A stretch of DNA of 64,000 nucleotides from Microbacterium lacus (GCF_002812805.1 NZ_NMUM01000022.1:186001-250000); one strand, 5' to 3'. Shown: positions 1 through 8,581, counted from the stretch's first letter. Notes: generated by a model not told the origin, from the letters alone. A program made the numbers and translations.

Positions 1-2380
1 CCTCCCGGGGTGTGCCGGTCGCGACAACCGTCCCGCCCGCATCGCCGCCGCCCGGTCCCATGTCGATGACCCAGTCGCTCGCAGTGATCGCGGACTGGTC
101 GTGTTCGACGAGCACGACCGAGTTGCCCGCATCCACCAGCTGCTGCAGCTGATCGAGCAGCAGCTCGACGTCGGCCGGGTGCAAACCGGAGGTCGGCTCG
201 TCGAGCAGGTAGAGAGCGTGACCGCGGTGCGCGCGCTGCAGCTCGGTCGCGAGCTTGATGCGTTGCGCCTCGCCACCGCTGAGCTCGGTCGCGGGCTGAC
301 CGAGGCGCAGATAGCCCAGGCCGACCTGGCGGAGCATCTCGAGGCTGCGCGAGGCGGGCGCTGAGTCGGAGAAGAACTCCGCGGCATCCGCCACGGTCAT
401 GCCCAGAACATCCGCGATCGACCTATCGCGATACGTCACCTCGAGCGTCTCGGCGTTGTAGCGCGCGCCGTGGCAGGTGTGGCAGGGCGCGTATGTGCCG
501 GGCAGGAACATCAGCTCGACCGAGACGAAACCCTCGCCCTGACACGTCTCGCACCGCCCACCCGCGACGTTGAACGAGAATCGGCCCGCGCTGTAGCCAC
601 GCGATCGGGCCTCGTCCGTCGCGGCGAAGATCTTGCGGACGACATCGAACATGCTCGTGTACGTCGCGAGGTTCGATCGCGGGGTCCGTCCGATCGGGCG
701 TTGGTCGACGACCACCAGCCGATCGAATGCCTCGGCACCCGAGACCGCCTCGATGTCGACATCGAACGTGGAATCGTCGGGATCCTCTGGCTCCGATCCG
801 AGGCGATCGCGCACCACCTGGGCGAGCACCTGCGTCACGAGCGTGGACTTACCCGAACCCGAGACGCCTGTGACGGCGGTCATGACTCCGAGGGGGATGT
901 CGGCGGATGCGTCGCGCAGATTGTGGCGGGTGACGCCACGCAGGTGCAGCCAGCCGTGCGGTGTGCGGGGCGTGCGCTCCTCCGGCGACGCCGCCCGGAA
1001 CAGGTAGCGACCGGTGACGGATGCCTCGACCTCACGGAGTCCCTCGACCGGGCCGGAGTAGACGACGTGTCCGCCGGCCTCGCCTGCCGCGGGTCCGATG
1101 TCGACCACCCAGTCAGCGCGCCGGATGACGTCGAGGTCGTGTTCGACGACGAAGAGCGAGTTTCCGGAGTCCTTGAGTCGCTCCAAGACCCGCAGCAGCG
1201 GCTGCGCGTCGGCGGGGTGCAGACCCGCGGACGGCTCGTCGAGCACATAGACCACGCCGAAGAGCCCGGAGCGCAACTGCGTCGCGATCCGCAGCCGCTG
1301 TGCCTCGCCGGGTGAGAGCGTCGTGGAGTTGCGGCCGAGGCTCAGGTAACCGAGACCGAGGTCGAGCAGTACCTCGACGCGCGAGATGACATCGGTCGCG
1401 ATGCGATCCGCGGCTTCGCCATCGCCCGCGGATGCTGCGGCATCCGCTCCCTCTCGCAGCTCTGTCGCGAGCTCGGCGAACGGAATCGCGTTCATCTCGC
1501 CAATCGAGCGCCCGTTGAACGTCACCGCTCGCGCCTCGGGACGCAGCCCGCTGCCCCCACATTCCGGGCACGGCATACTGCGGACGAAGCGCATCGCCTT
1601 CTCACGCATCCGCTCACTCTGCGACTGCCCGAGCACGTGCATGACGTGCGCCCGCGCGCTCCAGAACTTGCCGTAGTAGCCGTGGTCGACGCGACCCTCT
1701 TCGGGTTCGATGAAGACGGATGGCTGTTCGTCGGTGTACAGCAGCCAATCGCGATCCTTGCGCGGCAGCTTGCGCCACGGCTTGTGGATGTCTATGTCCA
1801 GCCCCCGCACGATGCTGCGCAGGTTCGCGCCCTGCCAGGCCCCGGGCCAGGCGGCGATCGCGCCGTCGCGGATACTGAGGGTGTCGTCGGGAACCAGGAG
1901 TTCTTCCGTGACGTCGTGCACCGTTCCCAGGCCGTGGCAGCGGGGACACGCGCCCGACGCCGTGTTCGGTGAGAACGCCTCGGCGGAGAGGTGCGACGCC
2001 CCTGTGGGGTACGTTCCCGCCCGGGAATAGAGCATGCGGAGCAGGTTGGACAGCGTGGTGATCGTACCGACCGTGGAGCGCGAGCTCGGCGCGCCCCGGC
2101 GCTGCTGCAGGGCGACGGCGGGCGGGAGTCCAGAGATCTCGTCCACGTCCGGGGCGCCGACCTGGTTGAGTAACCGGCGAGCGTAAGGGGCGACGGATTC
2201 GAAGTAGCGCCGCTGAGCCTCGGCATACAGCGTGCCGAACGCCAGCGAGGACTTGCCCGAACCCGAGACGCCGGTGAAGACCACCATGCAATCGCGGGGG
2301 ATGTCGATCTCGACATTCTTCAAATTGTGCTCGCGCGCGCCGCGCACCCGCACCCAGCCGTCCAGATCGTCCCGTGTCAT
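1..2380 (-). CDS. UvrA-like ABC ATPase (UvrA paralogue lacking the UvrB-binding domain), 3' end outside window
   Basis: About 793 codons are visible; the C-terminus runs off the left edge. The protein has two UvrA-type ATPase modules. The first has a Walker A GVSGSGKSS about 45 residues in, followed by the UvrA hallmark RRYFESVAPYARRLL and the RSTVGT segment. The second has Walker A GVSGSGKST, a zinc-finger CETCQGEGF / CHTCHG pair, signature LSGGEAQR and Walker B LYLLDEPTSGLHP. Right after the 'LRMLYSRAG' segment the chain passes directly to 'FSPNTASGACPRCHG', so the roughly 100-residue UvrB-interaction domain of true UvrA is absent. Such class II UvrA2 proteins are linked to DNA-damage or drug tolerance rather than core excision repair; the function here is inferred. 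A TACCGT -10 box lies 7 bp before the ATG at 2380, suggesting a leaderless message. Confidence 0.93.
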   Translation of the reverse strand, partial: MTRDDLDGWVRVRGAREHNLKNVEIDIPRDCMVVFTGVSGSGKSSLAFGTLYAEAQRRYFESVAPYARRLLNQVGAPDVDEISGLPPAVALQQRRGAPSSRSTVGTITTLSNLLRMLYSRAGTYPTGASHLSAEAFSPNTASGACPRCHGLGTVHDVTEELLVPDDTLSIRDGAIAAWPGAWQGANLRSIVRGLDIDIHKPWRKLPRKDRDWLLYTDEQPSVFIEPEEGRVDHGYYGKFWSARAHVMHVLGQSQSERMREKAMRFVRSMPCPECGGSGLRPEARAVTFNGRSIGEMNAIPFAELATELREGADAAASAGDGEAADRIATDVISRVEVLLDLGLGYLSLGRNSTTLSPGEAQRLRIATQLRSGLFGVVYVLDEPSAGLHPADAQPLLRVLERLKDSGNSLFVVEHDLDVIRRADWVVDIGPAAGEAGGHVVYSGPVEGLREVEASVTGRYLFRAASPEERTPRTPHGWLHLRGVTRHNLRDASADIPLGVMTAVTGVSGSGKSTLVTQVLAQVVRDRLGSEPEDPDDSTFDVDIEAVSGAEAFDRLVVVDQRPIGRTPRSNLATYTSMFDVVRKIFAATDEARSRGYSAGRFSFNVAGGRCETCQGEGFVSVELMFLPGTYAPCHTCHGARYNAETLEVTYRDRSIADVLGMTVADAAEFFSDSAPASRSLEMLRQVGLGYLRLGQPATELSGGEAQRIKLATELQRAHRGHALYLLDEPTSGLHPADVELLLDQLQQLVDAGNSVVLVEHDQSAITASDWVIDMGPGGGDAGGTVVATGTPRE

Positions 2381-2533
2381 GTCCTCGACGGTACGCGGGT
2401 GCGCTCACCGGCGCTGGGGGTTGCGTCATGGGCGTAAAGCGCACAGCCCGGGGAATACCACGGCCGGACGCCTCGTTGCCGGTCAGGTCGGGTCGCACAT
2501 CGTGGCCCGACTTCTTGTCGAAGGGCTCCATCC

Positions 2534-3607
2534 GTGAATTTGTTCTCCCCGCTGACCGTCGGTGACCTGACTCTTCCCAACCGTGTCGTCATGGCGCCGC
2601 TCACGCGGACGCGATCCGGCGCCGAAGGCGTACCGGGAGCTCTCGTCGCCGAGCACTACGCGCAGCGAGCGGGACTCGGAATGATCATCACCGAGGGTGT
2701 GTACCCGACCGCGGAGTCGCGCGCATACCCGGGCCAGCCCGGAATCGTCACCGACGAGCAGGTCGCGGGGTGGCGCGCCGTCGCCGATGCCGTGCACGCC
2801 GAGGGCGGCGTGATCGTAATGCAGGTCATGCACGGTGGCCGCGTCTCGCACACCGACATCACAGGGACCCCGCGCATCGTCGCACCCAGCGCGATCGCTA
2901 TCGCCGGGGATGTGCGCACACCGCTGGGCAAGAAGCCGTACCCCGTGCCGCACGCGCTGACGACGGACGAGCTCGCGCAGGTTCGCGACGAGATCGTTGC
3001 GGCGGCGGAGCGCGCAATCGAGGCCGGGATGGATGGCGTCGAGGTGCACGGGGCGAACGGGTATCTGCTGCACCAGTTCCTCTCGCCGGCGTCGAACCAG
3101 CGCACAGACGCATACGGCGGGTCGCCCGAGGCGCGCGCGAAGTTCGTCGTCGAAGTGACGAGTGCGATCGCGGATGCCGTCGGCGCGGGACGCGTGGGCA
3201 TTCGCCTGTCGCCGGCCCACAACATTCAGGATGCGTTCGAGACGGATGCCGACGATGTGAAGGCCACGTATGAGGCCGTTGTGGCGGGTCTCGCTCCGCT
3301 CGGCCTTGCGTACCTGAGTGTTCTGCACGCGGAGCCTGCCGGTGACCTCGTGCAGGCGCTGCGCGGGGACTTCGGCGGCACCTTCATCGCCAACAGTGGC
3401 TTCGGCAAGCTCACGACGAAGGACGAGGCGATCGACTTCGTTGCGAACGGATCGGCCGATGCGGTCGCCGTCGGACGGTTGGCCATCGCGAACCCCGACC
3501 TCGTCGAGCGGTGGCAGGGTGGTCACCCCGAGAACGAGCCGAACCCGGCGACGTTCTACGGCCTGGGCGCCGAGGGCTACACGGACTACCCGCGCCTGTC
3601 CGCGTAA
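2534..3607 (+). CDS. Old Yellow Enzyme family alkene reductase (NADH:flavin oxidoreductase)
   Basis: 357 residues forming one FMN-binding TIM barrel, the normal length for OYE. Family marks are the N-terminal 'NLFSPLTVGDLTLPNRVVMAPLTR', the substrate-binding HGAN pair within 'VEVHGANGYLLHQFLSP' (about residues 174-190) followed by 'NQRTDAYGGS', and the C-terminal FMN-phosphate segment 'ANSGF...AVAVGRLAIANPDL'. These enzymes reduce activated C=C bonds, nitro groups and similar electrophiles in the cytosol with NAD(P)H. Start is GTG at 2534 with AAGGG eight bases upstream. It stands alone between the divergent UvrA-like gene and the ABC-F gene, so its physiological substrate cannot be told from context; stress or electrophile detoxification is the usual inference. 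Confidence 0.95.
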   Translation: MNLFSPLTVGDLTLPNRVVMAPLTRTRSGAEGVPGALVAEHYAQRAGLGMIITEGVYPTAESRAYPGQPGIVTDEQVAGWRAVADAVHAEGGVIVMQVMHGGRVSHTDITGTPRIVAPSAIAIAGDVRTPLGKKPYPVPHALTTDELAQVRDEIVAAAERAIEAGMDGVEVHGANGYLLHQFLSPASNQRTDAYGGSPEARAKFVVEVTSAIADAVGAGRVGIRLSPAHNIQDAFETDADDVKATYEAVVAGLAPLGLAYLSVLHAEPAGDLVQALRGDFGGTFIANSGFGKLTTKDEAIDFVANGSADAVAVGRLAIANPDLVERWQGGHPENEPNPATFYGLGAEGYTDYPRLSA

Positions 3608-3667
3608 GGGCAACTCGTGGGGTGCTGCCCGTGACGGGGTGCCCCATCGGAATGCGAAAATCAATCC

Positions 3668-5347
3668 ATGACCGCAACTCTCGTCGCGCGCGGACTCGCC
3701 GGCGGATACGGCCACCGCACGCTCTTCGACAATCTCGACCTCACCGTCGCCCCGGGTGATGTGGTCGGTGTCGTCGGAGCGAACGGCGCCGGCAAATCCA
3801 CCCTCCTGCGGTTGCTCGCGGGAATCGACGAGCCGCAGGCCGGTACGGTCTCGCTGGCACCAGCCGACGCTTTCGTCGGCTGGCTGCCGCAGGAGCACGA
3901 GCGGGTCGAGGGCGAGACGATAGCCGAGTACATCGGCCGCCGCACGGGGTGCGCGCAGGCGACGGCGGCGATGGATGCCGCGGCATCCGCTCTAGGAGAT
4001 CCCGCACCCGTGACGGGCACCGACGCTGATCCGGCGGACGTCTATTCGGCGGCGCTCGAACGCTGGTTGGCGAGCGGCGCGGCGGATCTCGACGAGCGAA
4101 TCCCCGTGGTGCTCGCCGACCTGGGGCTGGACCTGCGCCTCGATCTTGGCGCCGCGAGCGCCGAACACGCCCTGATGACTTCGCTATCGGGGGGTCAGGC
4201 GGCTCGTGTGGGACTCGCGGCGCTGCTGCTGTCCCGCTTCGACATCGTGCTGCTCGACGAACCCACGAACGACCTCGACCTCGACGGCCTCGAACGGCTG
4301 GAGGCGTTCGTGCGCGGGCTCCGCGGCGGCGTTGTTCTCGTCAGCCACGACCGCGAGTTTCTTGCGCGCTCCGTGACGCGCGTTCTCGAACTCGACCTCG
4401 CCCAGGCATCCAATCGCGTCTTCGGCGGCGGGTACGACGCGTATCTGGAGGAGCGCGAGACGGTGCGGCGCCACGCGCGCGAGAAGTACGACGAATTCGC
4501 CGACAAGAAGGCGGACCTGGTGTCACGAGCTCGCACGCAGAGGGAGTGGTCGAGCCAAGGTGTCCGCAACGCGATGAAGAAGTCGCCCGACAATGACAAG
4601 ATCCGCCGCAAGGCCGCTACCGAGTCCAGTGAGAAACAGGCGCAGAAGGTGCGTCAGATGGAGAGTCGGATCGCGCAGCTCGACGAGGTCGATGAGCCCC
4701 GCAAAGAATGGCAGCTCGAATTCACGATCGGCGCGGCACCGCGCTCGAGCACCGTCGTCTCGACGCTGAACTCTGCGGTGTTCCGGCAGGGATCCTTCAC
4801 GCTCGGTCCGGTATCGCTGCAGGTCAACGCGGGGGAGCGGGTCGGGATCACCGGGCCCAACGGCGCCGGCAAGTCGACCCTGCTGCGTGCGCTGCTGGGG
4901 CGGCAGGCGCCCGATGAGGGCTCCGCGAGCGTGGGCGCGAACGTGCAGATCGGCGAGATCGACCAAGCACGGTCGCTGCTGACAGGCACCCGGGCGCTCG
5001 CCGATGTGTTCGAGGGACTCGTGCCCGCCCTCGCATCGGGAGAGGTCCGCACCCTGCTCGCGAAATTCGGGCTGAAGGCCGATCATGTGAATCGCCCCGT
5101 GGATGAGCTTTCGCCGGGCGAGCGTACGCGGGCCGCCCTGGCGCTGCTGCAGGCGCAGGGCATCAACCTGCTCGTGCTCGACGAGCCGACCAACCACCTC
5201 GATTTGCCGGCGATCGAGCAGCTCGAAAAAGCGTTGGAGTCGTACGTGGGCACACTGCTGCTCGTGACTCACGATCGGCGGATGCTCGACACGGTGCAGA
5301 CCGACCGGCACTGGCGGGTCGAGGCGGGGCGGGTCACCGAGCTGTAA
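3668..5347 (+). CDS. ABC-F family ATPase
   Basis: 559 residues with two ABC modules and no membrane segment. Module 1: Walker A GANGAGKST (about residue 37), signature LSGGQAAR, Walker B DIVLLDEPTNDLD. Module 2: Walker A GPNGAGKST, signature LSPGERTR (one departure from the classic SGG), Walker B LLVLDEPTNHLD. The charged inter-domain linker (about residues 250-330, rich in R, K and E) matches the ABC-F P-site tRNA-interaction region. ABC-F proteins act on ribosomes, either in translation control or in protection from ribosome-targeting antibiotics; which applies here is not visible. No Shine-Dalgarno motif stands out before the ATG. Confidence 0.93.
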   Translation: MTATLVARGLAGGYGHRTLFDNLDLTVAPGDVVGVVGANGAGKSTLLRLLAGIDEPQAGTVSLAPADAFVGWLPQEHERVEGETIAEYIGRRTGCAQATAAMDAAASALGDPAPVTGTDADPADVYSAALERWLASGAADLDERIPVVLADLGLDLRLDLGAASAEHALMTSLSGGQAARVGLAALLLSRFDIVLLDEPTNDLDLDGLERLEAFVRGLRGGVVLVSHDREFLARSVTRVLELDLAQASNRVFGGGYDAYLEERETVRRHAREKYDEFADKKADLVSRARTQREWSSQGVRNAMKKSPDNDKIRRKAATESSEKQAQKVRQMESRIAQLDEVDEPRKEWQLEFTIGAAPRSSTVVSTLNSAVFRQGSFTLGPVSLQVNAGERVGITGPNGAGKSTLLRALLGRQAPDEGSASVGANVQIGEIDQARSLLTGTRALADVFEGLVPALASGEVRTLLAKFGLKADHVNRPVDELSPGERTRAALALLQAQGINLLVLDEPTNHLDLPAIEQLEKALESYVGTLLLVTHDRRMLDTVQTDRHWRVEAGRVTEL

Positions 5348-5408
5348 GGAGACGCCGCGGCCGGAGCATCCGGATGTCTCGGACGAACGTCCTGACTAAC
5401 GGCCCTGG

Positions 5409-5759
5409 CTAGCGACCCTGACGCTTCTTGAAGGGCTTCGGTTCGCCCTTGACGACGGGCGCGCGGCCCTTGCCCTTTGACGCCTTCGCTTTGCCACCCG
5501 CGGGCCCGCCCGTTTTGGCCGCGGGCGCCGGGGCGTGGGCGATCTGCTGCTGCGCCTCGATGAGCAGGAGCTTGCCGGCGGGTGTGAGCGTCCATCCGGA
5601 CTTGCTGCGGGTGACGATCGGATGCCCGACCTCGGCCTCGAGCTTGTCGATCGACGTGTACAGAGATGCGAGCGGGATGCCGAGGGTCTGCGCCGCGCGG
5701 GGCGCGTGCAGGTCTGCGGCGGTCAGCGCCACGAATCGGCGGAGGAGCGTGATGTTCAC
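5409..5759 (-). CDS. Stand-alone LysR-type winged-helix DNA-binding protein with a basic tail
   Basis: 116 residues. The N-terminal 70 look like a LysR HTH: 'ITLLRRFVALTAADLHAPRAAQTLGIPLASLYTSIDKLEAEVG' followed by the wing 'RSKSGWTLTPAGKLLL'. A normal LysR protein continues for 200 more residues with an inducer-binding domain; here it is replaced by a low-complexity Ala/Gly/Lys/Arg tail (last about 40 residues, with KGKG, KPFKKR). Start is GTG at 5759 with AAAGG about six bases upstream. Small HTH proteins of this type occur widely in related actinobacteria. A nucleoid-associated or auxiliary DNA-binding role is my inference from the basic tail; the target is unknown. Confidence 0.75.
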   Translation of the reverse strand: MNITLLRRFVALTAADLHAPRAAQTLGIPLASLYTSIDKLEAEVGHPIVTRSKSGWTLTPAGKLLLIEAQQQIAHAPAPAAKTGGPAGGKAKASKGKGRAPVVKGEPKPFKKRQGR

Positions 5760-5876
5760 CGTTCGCCTTTCGTCGTCGCGGATGCCGGTAATGGCGCTGC
5801 CCAGGCTACCGGGCGTGCGGGGAAGAGACCGGCGCTTGCCCGGGGGTGCGCGATGTGCAGGCGAGCGAGGGTCGGT

Positions 5877-6071
5877 TTAGGCCGAGCGGAGCCGCACAAC
5901 CGACAGCACACCGATCGCGACACCCGCGACGAGCATGATCCACCCGAGGAGGGGTTCATTGCTGCCGACGATGCCCCAGATGCCGGTGGCGATGAAGCCG
6001 AGGACCGCGATGATGCCGATGACCATGTAGATGCGGTAGCGCGCAGGGCCCATCTGGGATTCGTTTTCCAT
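5877..6071 (-). CDS. Small two-helix membrane protein, function unknown
   Basis: 64 residues with two hydrophobic stretches, about 13-34 (IYMVIGIIAVLGFIATGIWGI) and about 41-60 (LGWIMLVAGVAIGVLSVV), separated by a short SNEPLL turn. There is no signal-peptide cleavage site and no known domain that I recognise. A TAGTGT hexamer lies exactly 6 bp before the ATG at 6071, the leaderless arrangement repeated across this window, which supports both the gene and the start. It is convergent with nothing and sits downstream of the ABM-like gene on the same strand with a 116-bp gap. Confidence 0.7.
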   Translation of the reverse strand: MENESQMGPARYRIYMVIGIIAVLGFIATGIWGIVGSNEPLLGWIMLVAGVAIGVLSVVRLRSA

Positions 6072-6187
6072 GCCCGCACACTATCGAGCACCCGCGGCCA
6101 CCGTCTTGTGCCGCGCCAGGGCGTGTTGGCCGCCGAGCGCGCGCAAGCCGTGCACTCGCGGGGTCGGTGCTGTGCAGACCTCGGGGC

Positions 6188-6538
6188 TCAGTCCTTCGAC
6201 AGGAAGGACGAGAACGACTGCACCGGGCCGCCTGCGAGCTGAGCGCGGAAGTCATCCGATAAGTCACCCAGGAGCTCGCCGTGCACTGTGCCCGTCGCGA
6301 TGATTGCCGCAGAGAGGTCTGCGCCGATATGGGCCGAATGCTCGATCAAGGCCCGCTCATCGACATACTCCTCGATGACCATCGCTTCGGACTCGTCCGC
6401 ATTGAGGAAGATCTCGTAGCGGAGCGTGCCCGTGTCGAGTTCTCGGACAACCCGCATGCACTCGCGCGAGAGTCGCTTGAACTCGTCGACCATGCCCGAG
6501 TGGAACGTGAACCGTGCGATACCCAGCAGTGTGCTCAT
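6188..6538 (-). CDS. Antibiotic biosynthesis monooxygenase (ABM)-domain protein
   Basis: 116 residues forming a single ferredoxin-like ABM fold: 'GIARFTFHSGMVDEFKRLSRECMRVVRELDTGTLRYEIFLNADESEAMVIEEYVDERALIEHS'. The 'Y-E-I-F...E-E-Y-D...L-H' pattern resembles small quinol monooxygenases and monooxygenase-like dimeric proteins. An ATG at 6544 exists, but the AAAGGA ribosome-binding site abuts it; it is six bases from the ATG at 6538 (MSTLLG), so I use 6538. Substrate is unknown. A 'cgtgcactcgcgggg' sequence is found on both sides of the gene (around 6150 and 6642). Confidence 0.8.
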   Translation of the reverse strand: MSTLLGIARFTFHSGMVDEFKRLSRECMRVVRELDTGTLRYEIFLNADESEAMVIEEYVDERALIEHSAHIGADLSAAIIATGTVHGELLGDLSDDFRAQLAGGPVQSFSSFLSKD

Positions 6539-6593
6539 CCACATTCCTTTCTGTGGTCGGCGTGATGGTCGTCGAGCGTACGGGATTTCCCCG

Positions 6594-6630
6594 AGCGCAC
6601 GACCTGCGCGCGGTGCGTAGGTCGTGCGCT
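6594..6630. repeat. 12-bp perfect inverted repeat in intergenic space
   Basis: AGCGCACGACCT (6594-6605) is the exact reverse complement of AGGTCGTGCGCT (6619-6630), with a 13-base GC-rich loop. It lies between the divergent ABM gene and the acidic-protein gene, so it is more likely a regulatory or structural palindrome than a terminator; there is no T tract. Confidence 0.6.
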
Positions 6631-6770
6631 GGCGCGGAAGTCGTGCACTCGCGGGGAGACGGGGCCGCGAGCGCGGGGCCGATTACTGCGGAAAGGGAGT
6701 CGCGTCAACCCGGGGGCGAGGCATCCGTTCCGGTGAAACGCTCGTGCTTCGGCAATCGAGAGGAACGACC

Positions 6771-6938
6771 ATGTCGGACACACGAGACCCCGCACAAGAG
6801 CAGCAGATCGCAGACCCCGAGGCCACAGGGCCCCGGGATGGCGAGGCTGCGCCGGCGATCGATGCTGCGGGCATCGGGCAGGAGAATCCGGATGCGCCCG
6901 AACTGGATGACGTCGGACCGGATTCTGACGACGCATAG
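6771..6938 (+). CDS. Small acidic protein, function unknown
   Basis: 55 residues, strongly acidic (repeated D, E and P), no hydrophobic segment, probably disordered. It begins MSDTRDPAQEQQ and ends DDVGPDSDDA. AGAGGAA lies upstream of the ATG at 6771 at good spacing. It is followed after 39 bp by a second acidic protein on the same strand, so the two are probably co-transcribed. I do not recognise the family. Sequence composition alone cannot assign a role. Confidence 0.6.
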   Translation: MSDTRDPAQEQQIADPEATGPRDGEAAPAIDAAGIGQENPDAPELDDVGPDSDDA

Positions 6939-6977
6939 CGATACCGAGCACGAGCAACACCTCAGCGAGGAGACGAG

Positions 6978-7316
6978 ATGACTGACCAAACGATGGACAG
7001 CGGCATGGCGGATGACGCGGGCACTTCGGTGCCTCATCAGCCGCTCAGCGACATCGACACCTCGATAGCAGCGGACGCGGACGCCGATCCGGCGCAGGCG
7101 GAATGGGATGGCCGCCTCAGCGAAAACGGGGCCCCGCTCGCGGAACCCGCGACCGCGACGGGCGCCGACCCCGCGGAGATCCCGGCTGATGACGACGACA
7201 TTCCCGCGACGGATGTTCGTGCGGGGCTCGACCAGCCGGAGTCCCAGGGCGAAGACCCGCTCATCGCCGATCTCGGTGATGAGGGCGAGGGTGACCTGTC
7301 GCCCGAAGACCTCTGA
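6978..7316 (+). CDS. Acidic, disordered protein, function unknown
   Basis: 112 residues dominated by A, D, E, P and G, with no membrane segment or known motif. The N-terminus MTDQTMDSGMADD and the end EGDLSPEDL are typical of small actinobacterial hypothetical proteins. GAGGAG sits seven bases upstream of the ATG at 6978. It resembles the 55-residue neighbour in composition, suggesting a related or paralogous pair. It converges on yidC across a palindromic intergenic block (7353-7438). Confidence 0.65.
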   Translation: MTDQTMDSGMADDAGTSVPHQPLSDIDTSIAADADADPAQAEWDGRLSENGAPLAEPATATGADPAEIPADDDDIPATDVRAGLDQPESQGEDPLIADLGDEGEGDLSPEDL

Positions 7317-7352
7317 AGACCAGGTCCCGCGGCATTCTGAGCACCACGTTCT

Positions 7353-7438
7353 CGCGTCGAGTCCGCCGGGTACCGCCGAGTCCGCCGGTTGTGCGCGGTG
7401 CAGAACCGGCGGACTCGACGCGAACCGGCGGTCTCGGC
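7353..7438. repeat. Four-arm inverted repeat between convergent genes
   Basis: Two direct arms, CGCGTCGAGTCCGCCGG (7353-7369) and GCCGAGTCCGCCGGTT (7375-7390), are followed by two complementary arms, AACCGGCGGACTCGACGCG (7404-7422) and AACCGGCGGTCTCGGC (7423-7438). Arm 1 pairs perfectly with arm 3 over 17 bp; arm 2 pairs with arm 4 with one mismatch. Position between convergent genes suggests a bidirectional terminator, but alternative pairing and the absence of T runs make it look like a mobile palindrome as well. Confidence 0.75.
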
Positions 7439-7450
7439 GCCGTGCGGCGG

Positions 7451-8203
7451 CTACACCAGCGGCAGCGGATAGCGGCGGCGTAGGATCAGGCGCTGAATCA
7501 GCGTCCAGGCGACCGTCACCGTCAGGTACAGCGCCGCGGCGAGGGGCACGAACAGCAGCACTACCGCGGTTGCGTACTGCAGCAGTCCCATCACGCGTTG
7601 GGCGCCGACGGATGTCAGGGGTGAGGCATCCGCATCCGCCGCTGCTGCGACGGGCGGGCGAAACGCGCGGCGGGTGATCTCGGCGACCACGCACATGATC
7701 GCGATCAGGATCCCGAACACGACCCCGGTTGCGGGATCGAATGTGCCGAGAGACCCCACCACGCTCGTGCCGAGCGGCACTCCAGCGAGCTGCTCGGTGA
7801 GGAGAGCGTTCGGATGCCCCGCGATCGTGCTGTGCAGGAACAGCGCGTAGATGATGCCCACGATGGGAGCCTGCGCCAGCACGGGCAACAATCCGGCGAA
7901 GGGCGAAGTGTTCTCGTCGGCGTACAGCTTCATCATCTCGCGCTGTTGGCGCTCGCGGTCGTGCTTGTAGCGCTTCTGGATCGCGCGCAGGCGCGGGGCG
8001 AGACGAGCCCGCGTCTGCTCGGCTTTCGCCTGCGAGATGCCCACTGGGATCAGTGCTGTACGCACGATCAGCGTCAGGAGCACGATCGCTGCGGCGGCGG
8101 ATGCGTCACCCGCGACGGGTTGGAGGAGGTCGGTCAGCCACATCATCGCCGCGTACATGGCGTCGAGGATGGCGGCGAGCGGGGGCAGGGTAAAAAGGTC
8201 CAC
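7451..8203 (-). CDS. YidC/Oxa1-family membrane protein insertase (second-copy type)
   Basis: About 250 residues. Order: short periplasmic start, a first hydrophobic segment, TM 'AAAAIVLLTLIVRTALIPVGI' with the conserved groove arginine, the cytoplasmic coiled hairpin 'KAEQTRARLAPRLRAIQKRYKHDRERQQREMMKLY', then 'PVLAQAPIVGIIYALF' and two further TM helices, ending in a basic tail RRRYPLPLV. This is the Oxa1 core without the large periplasmic domain. I place the start at GTG 8203 (VDLFTLPPLAAILDAMY, matching homologues that begin MDLF); the frame is open to a TTG at 8251. It follows the DUF6412-like gene and is probably in one operon with it. The housekeeping yidC near rnpA/jag would be elsewhere. 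Confidence 0.88.
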   Translation of the reverse strand: MDLFTLPPLAAILDAMYAAMMWLTDLLQPVAGDASAAAAIVLLTLIVRTALIPVGISQAKAEQTRARLAPRLRAIQKRYKHDRERQQREMMKLYADENTSPFAGLLPVLAQAPIVGIIYALFLHSTIAGHPNALLTEQLAGVPLGTSVVGSLGTFDPATGVVFGILIAIMCVVAEITRRAFRPPVAAAADADASPLTSVGAQRVMGLLQYATAVVLLFVPLAAALYLTVTVAWTLIQRLILRRRYPLPLV

Positions 8204-8296
8204 GGAGGTTCCGATCGTCGAGTCTGGGTAGGCGGCGTGTGGCCGCGACAAACGTCGGCGAAGCGCCCCGCGAACGGGGGCACGAACTGCCGAGGG

Positions 8297-8581
8297 CTAC
8301 GCGGCCGAGGCCGCGAAACCCGGGGCTCGAGGGCGGGAGTGGCCCGCGGCGTCCGGATCGCTCTGCGCCGGTGGCGTGGCGATGCCGATCGACCCTTCCG
8401 CGCGGATGTTCGCGCCAGCCCCGGAGGTGTCGGGTCGCACCAGTTGGGCGAGGACCGCGAGAGTTGCGACGGCCGCGATGACGATCACGACGAGGCCGAG
8501 CGTGGCACCGGAATCGAGGGCGGGGGTCGCGCCCGACGCGAGCAAGACGAGGCCGAGGAACGCGGCGAAGAGCTCTCGCAT
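8297..8581 (-). CDS. Small membrane protein, DUF6412-like, upstream of yidC
   Basis: 94 residues: 'MRELFAAFLGLVLLASGATPALDSGATLGLVVIVIAAVATLAVLAQLV' gives two transmembrane segments, followed by a Pro/Ala-rich cytoplasmic tail. GAGAGGGG is well placed before the ATG at 8581. Small proteins of this look occur next to the second yidC copy in many actinobacteria (annotated DUF6412 as far as I recall; not checked here). Partnership with the insertase is inferred from adjacency only. Confidence 0.72.
   Translation of the reverse strand: MRELFAAFLGLVLLASGATPALDSGATLGLVVIVIAAVATLAVLAQLVRPDTSGAGANIRAEGSIGIATPPAQSDPDAAGHSRPRAPGFAASAA

Noticed and set aside
6143-6656. Direct repeat around the ABM gene as transposon ends
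   Set aside because: Only about 15-20 bp of similarity in the same orientation, no transposase between; may be chance or minor repeat.
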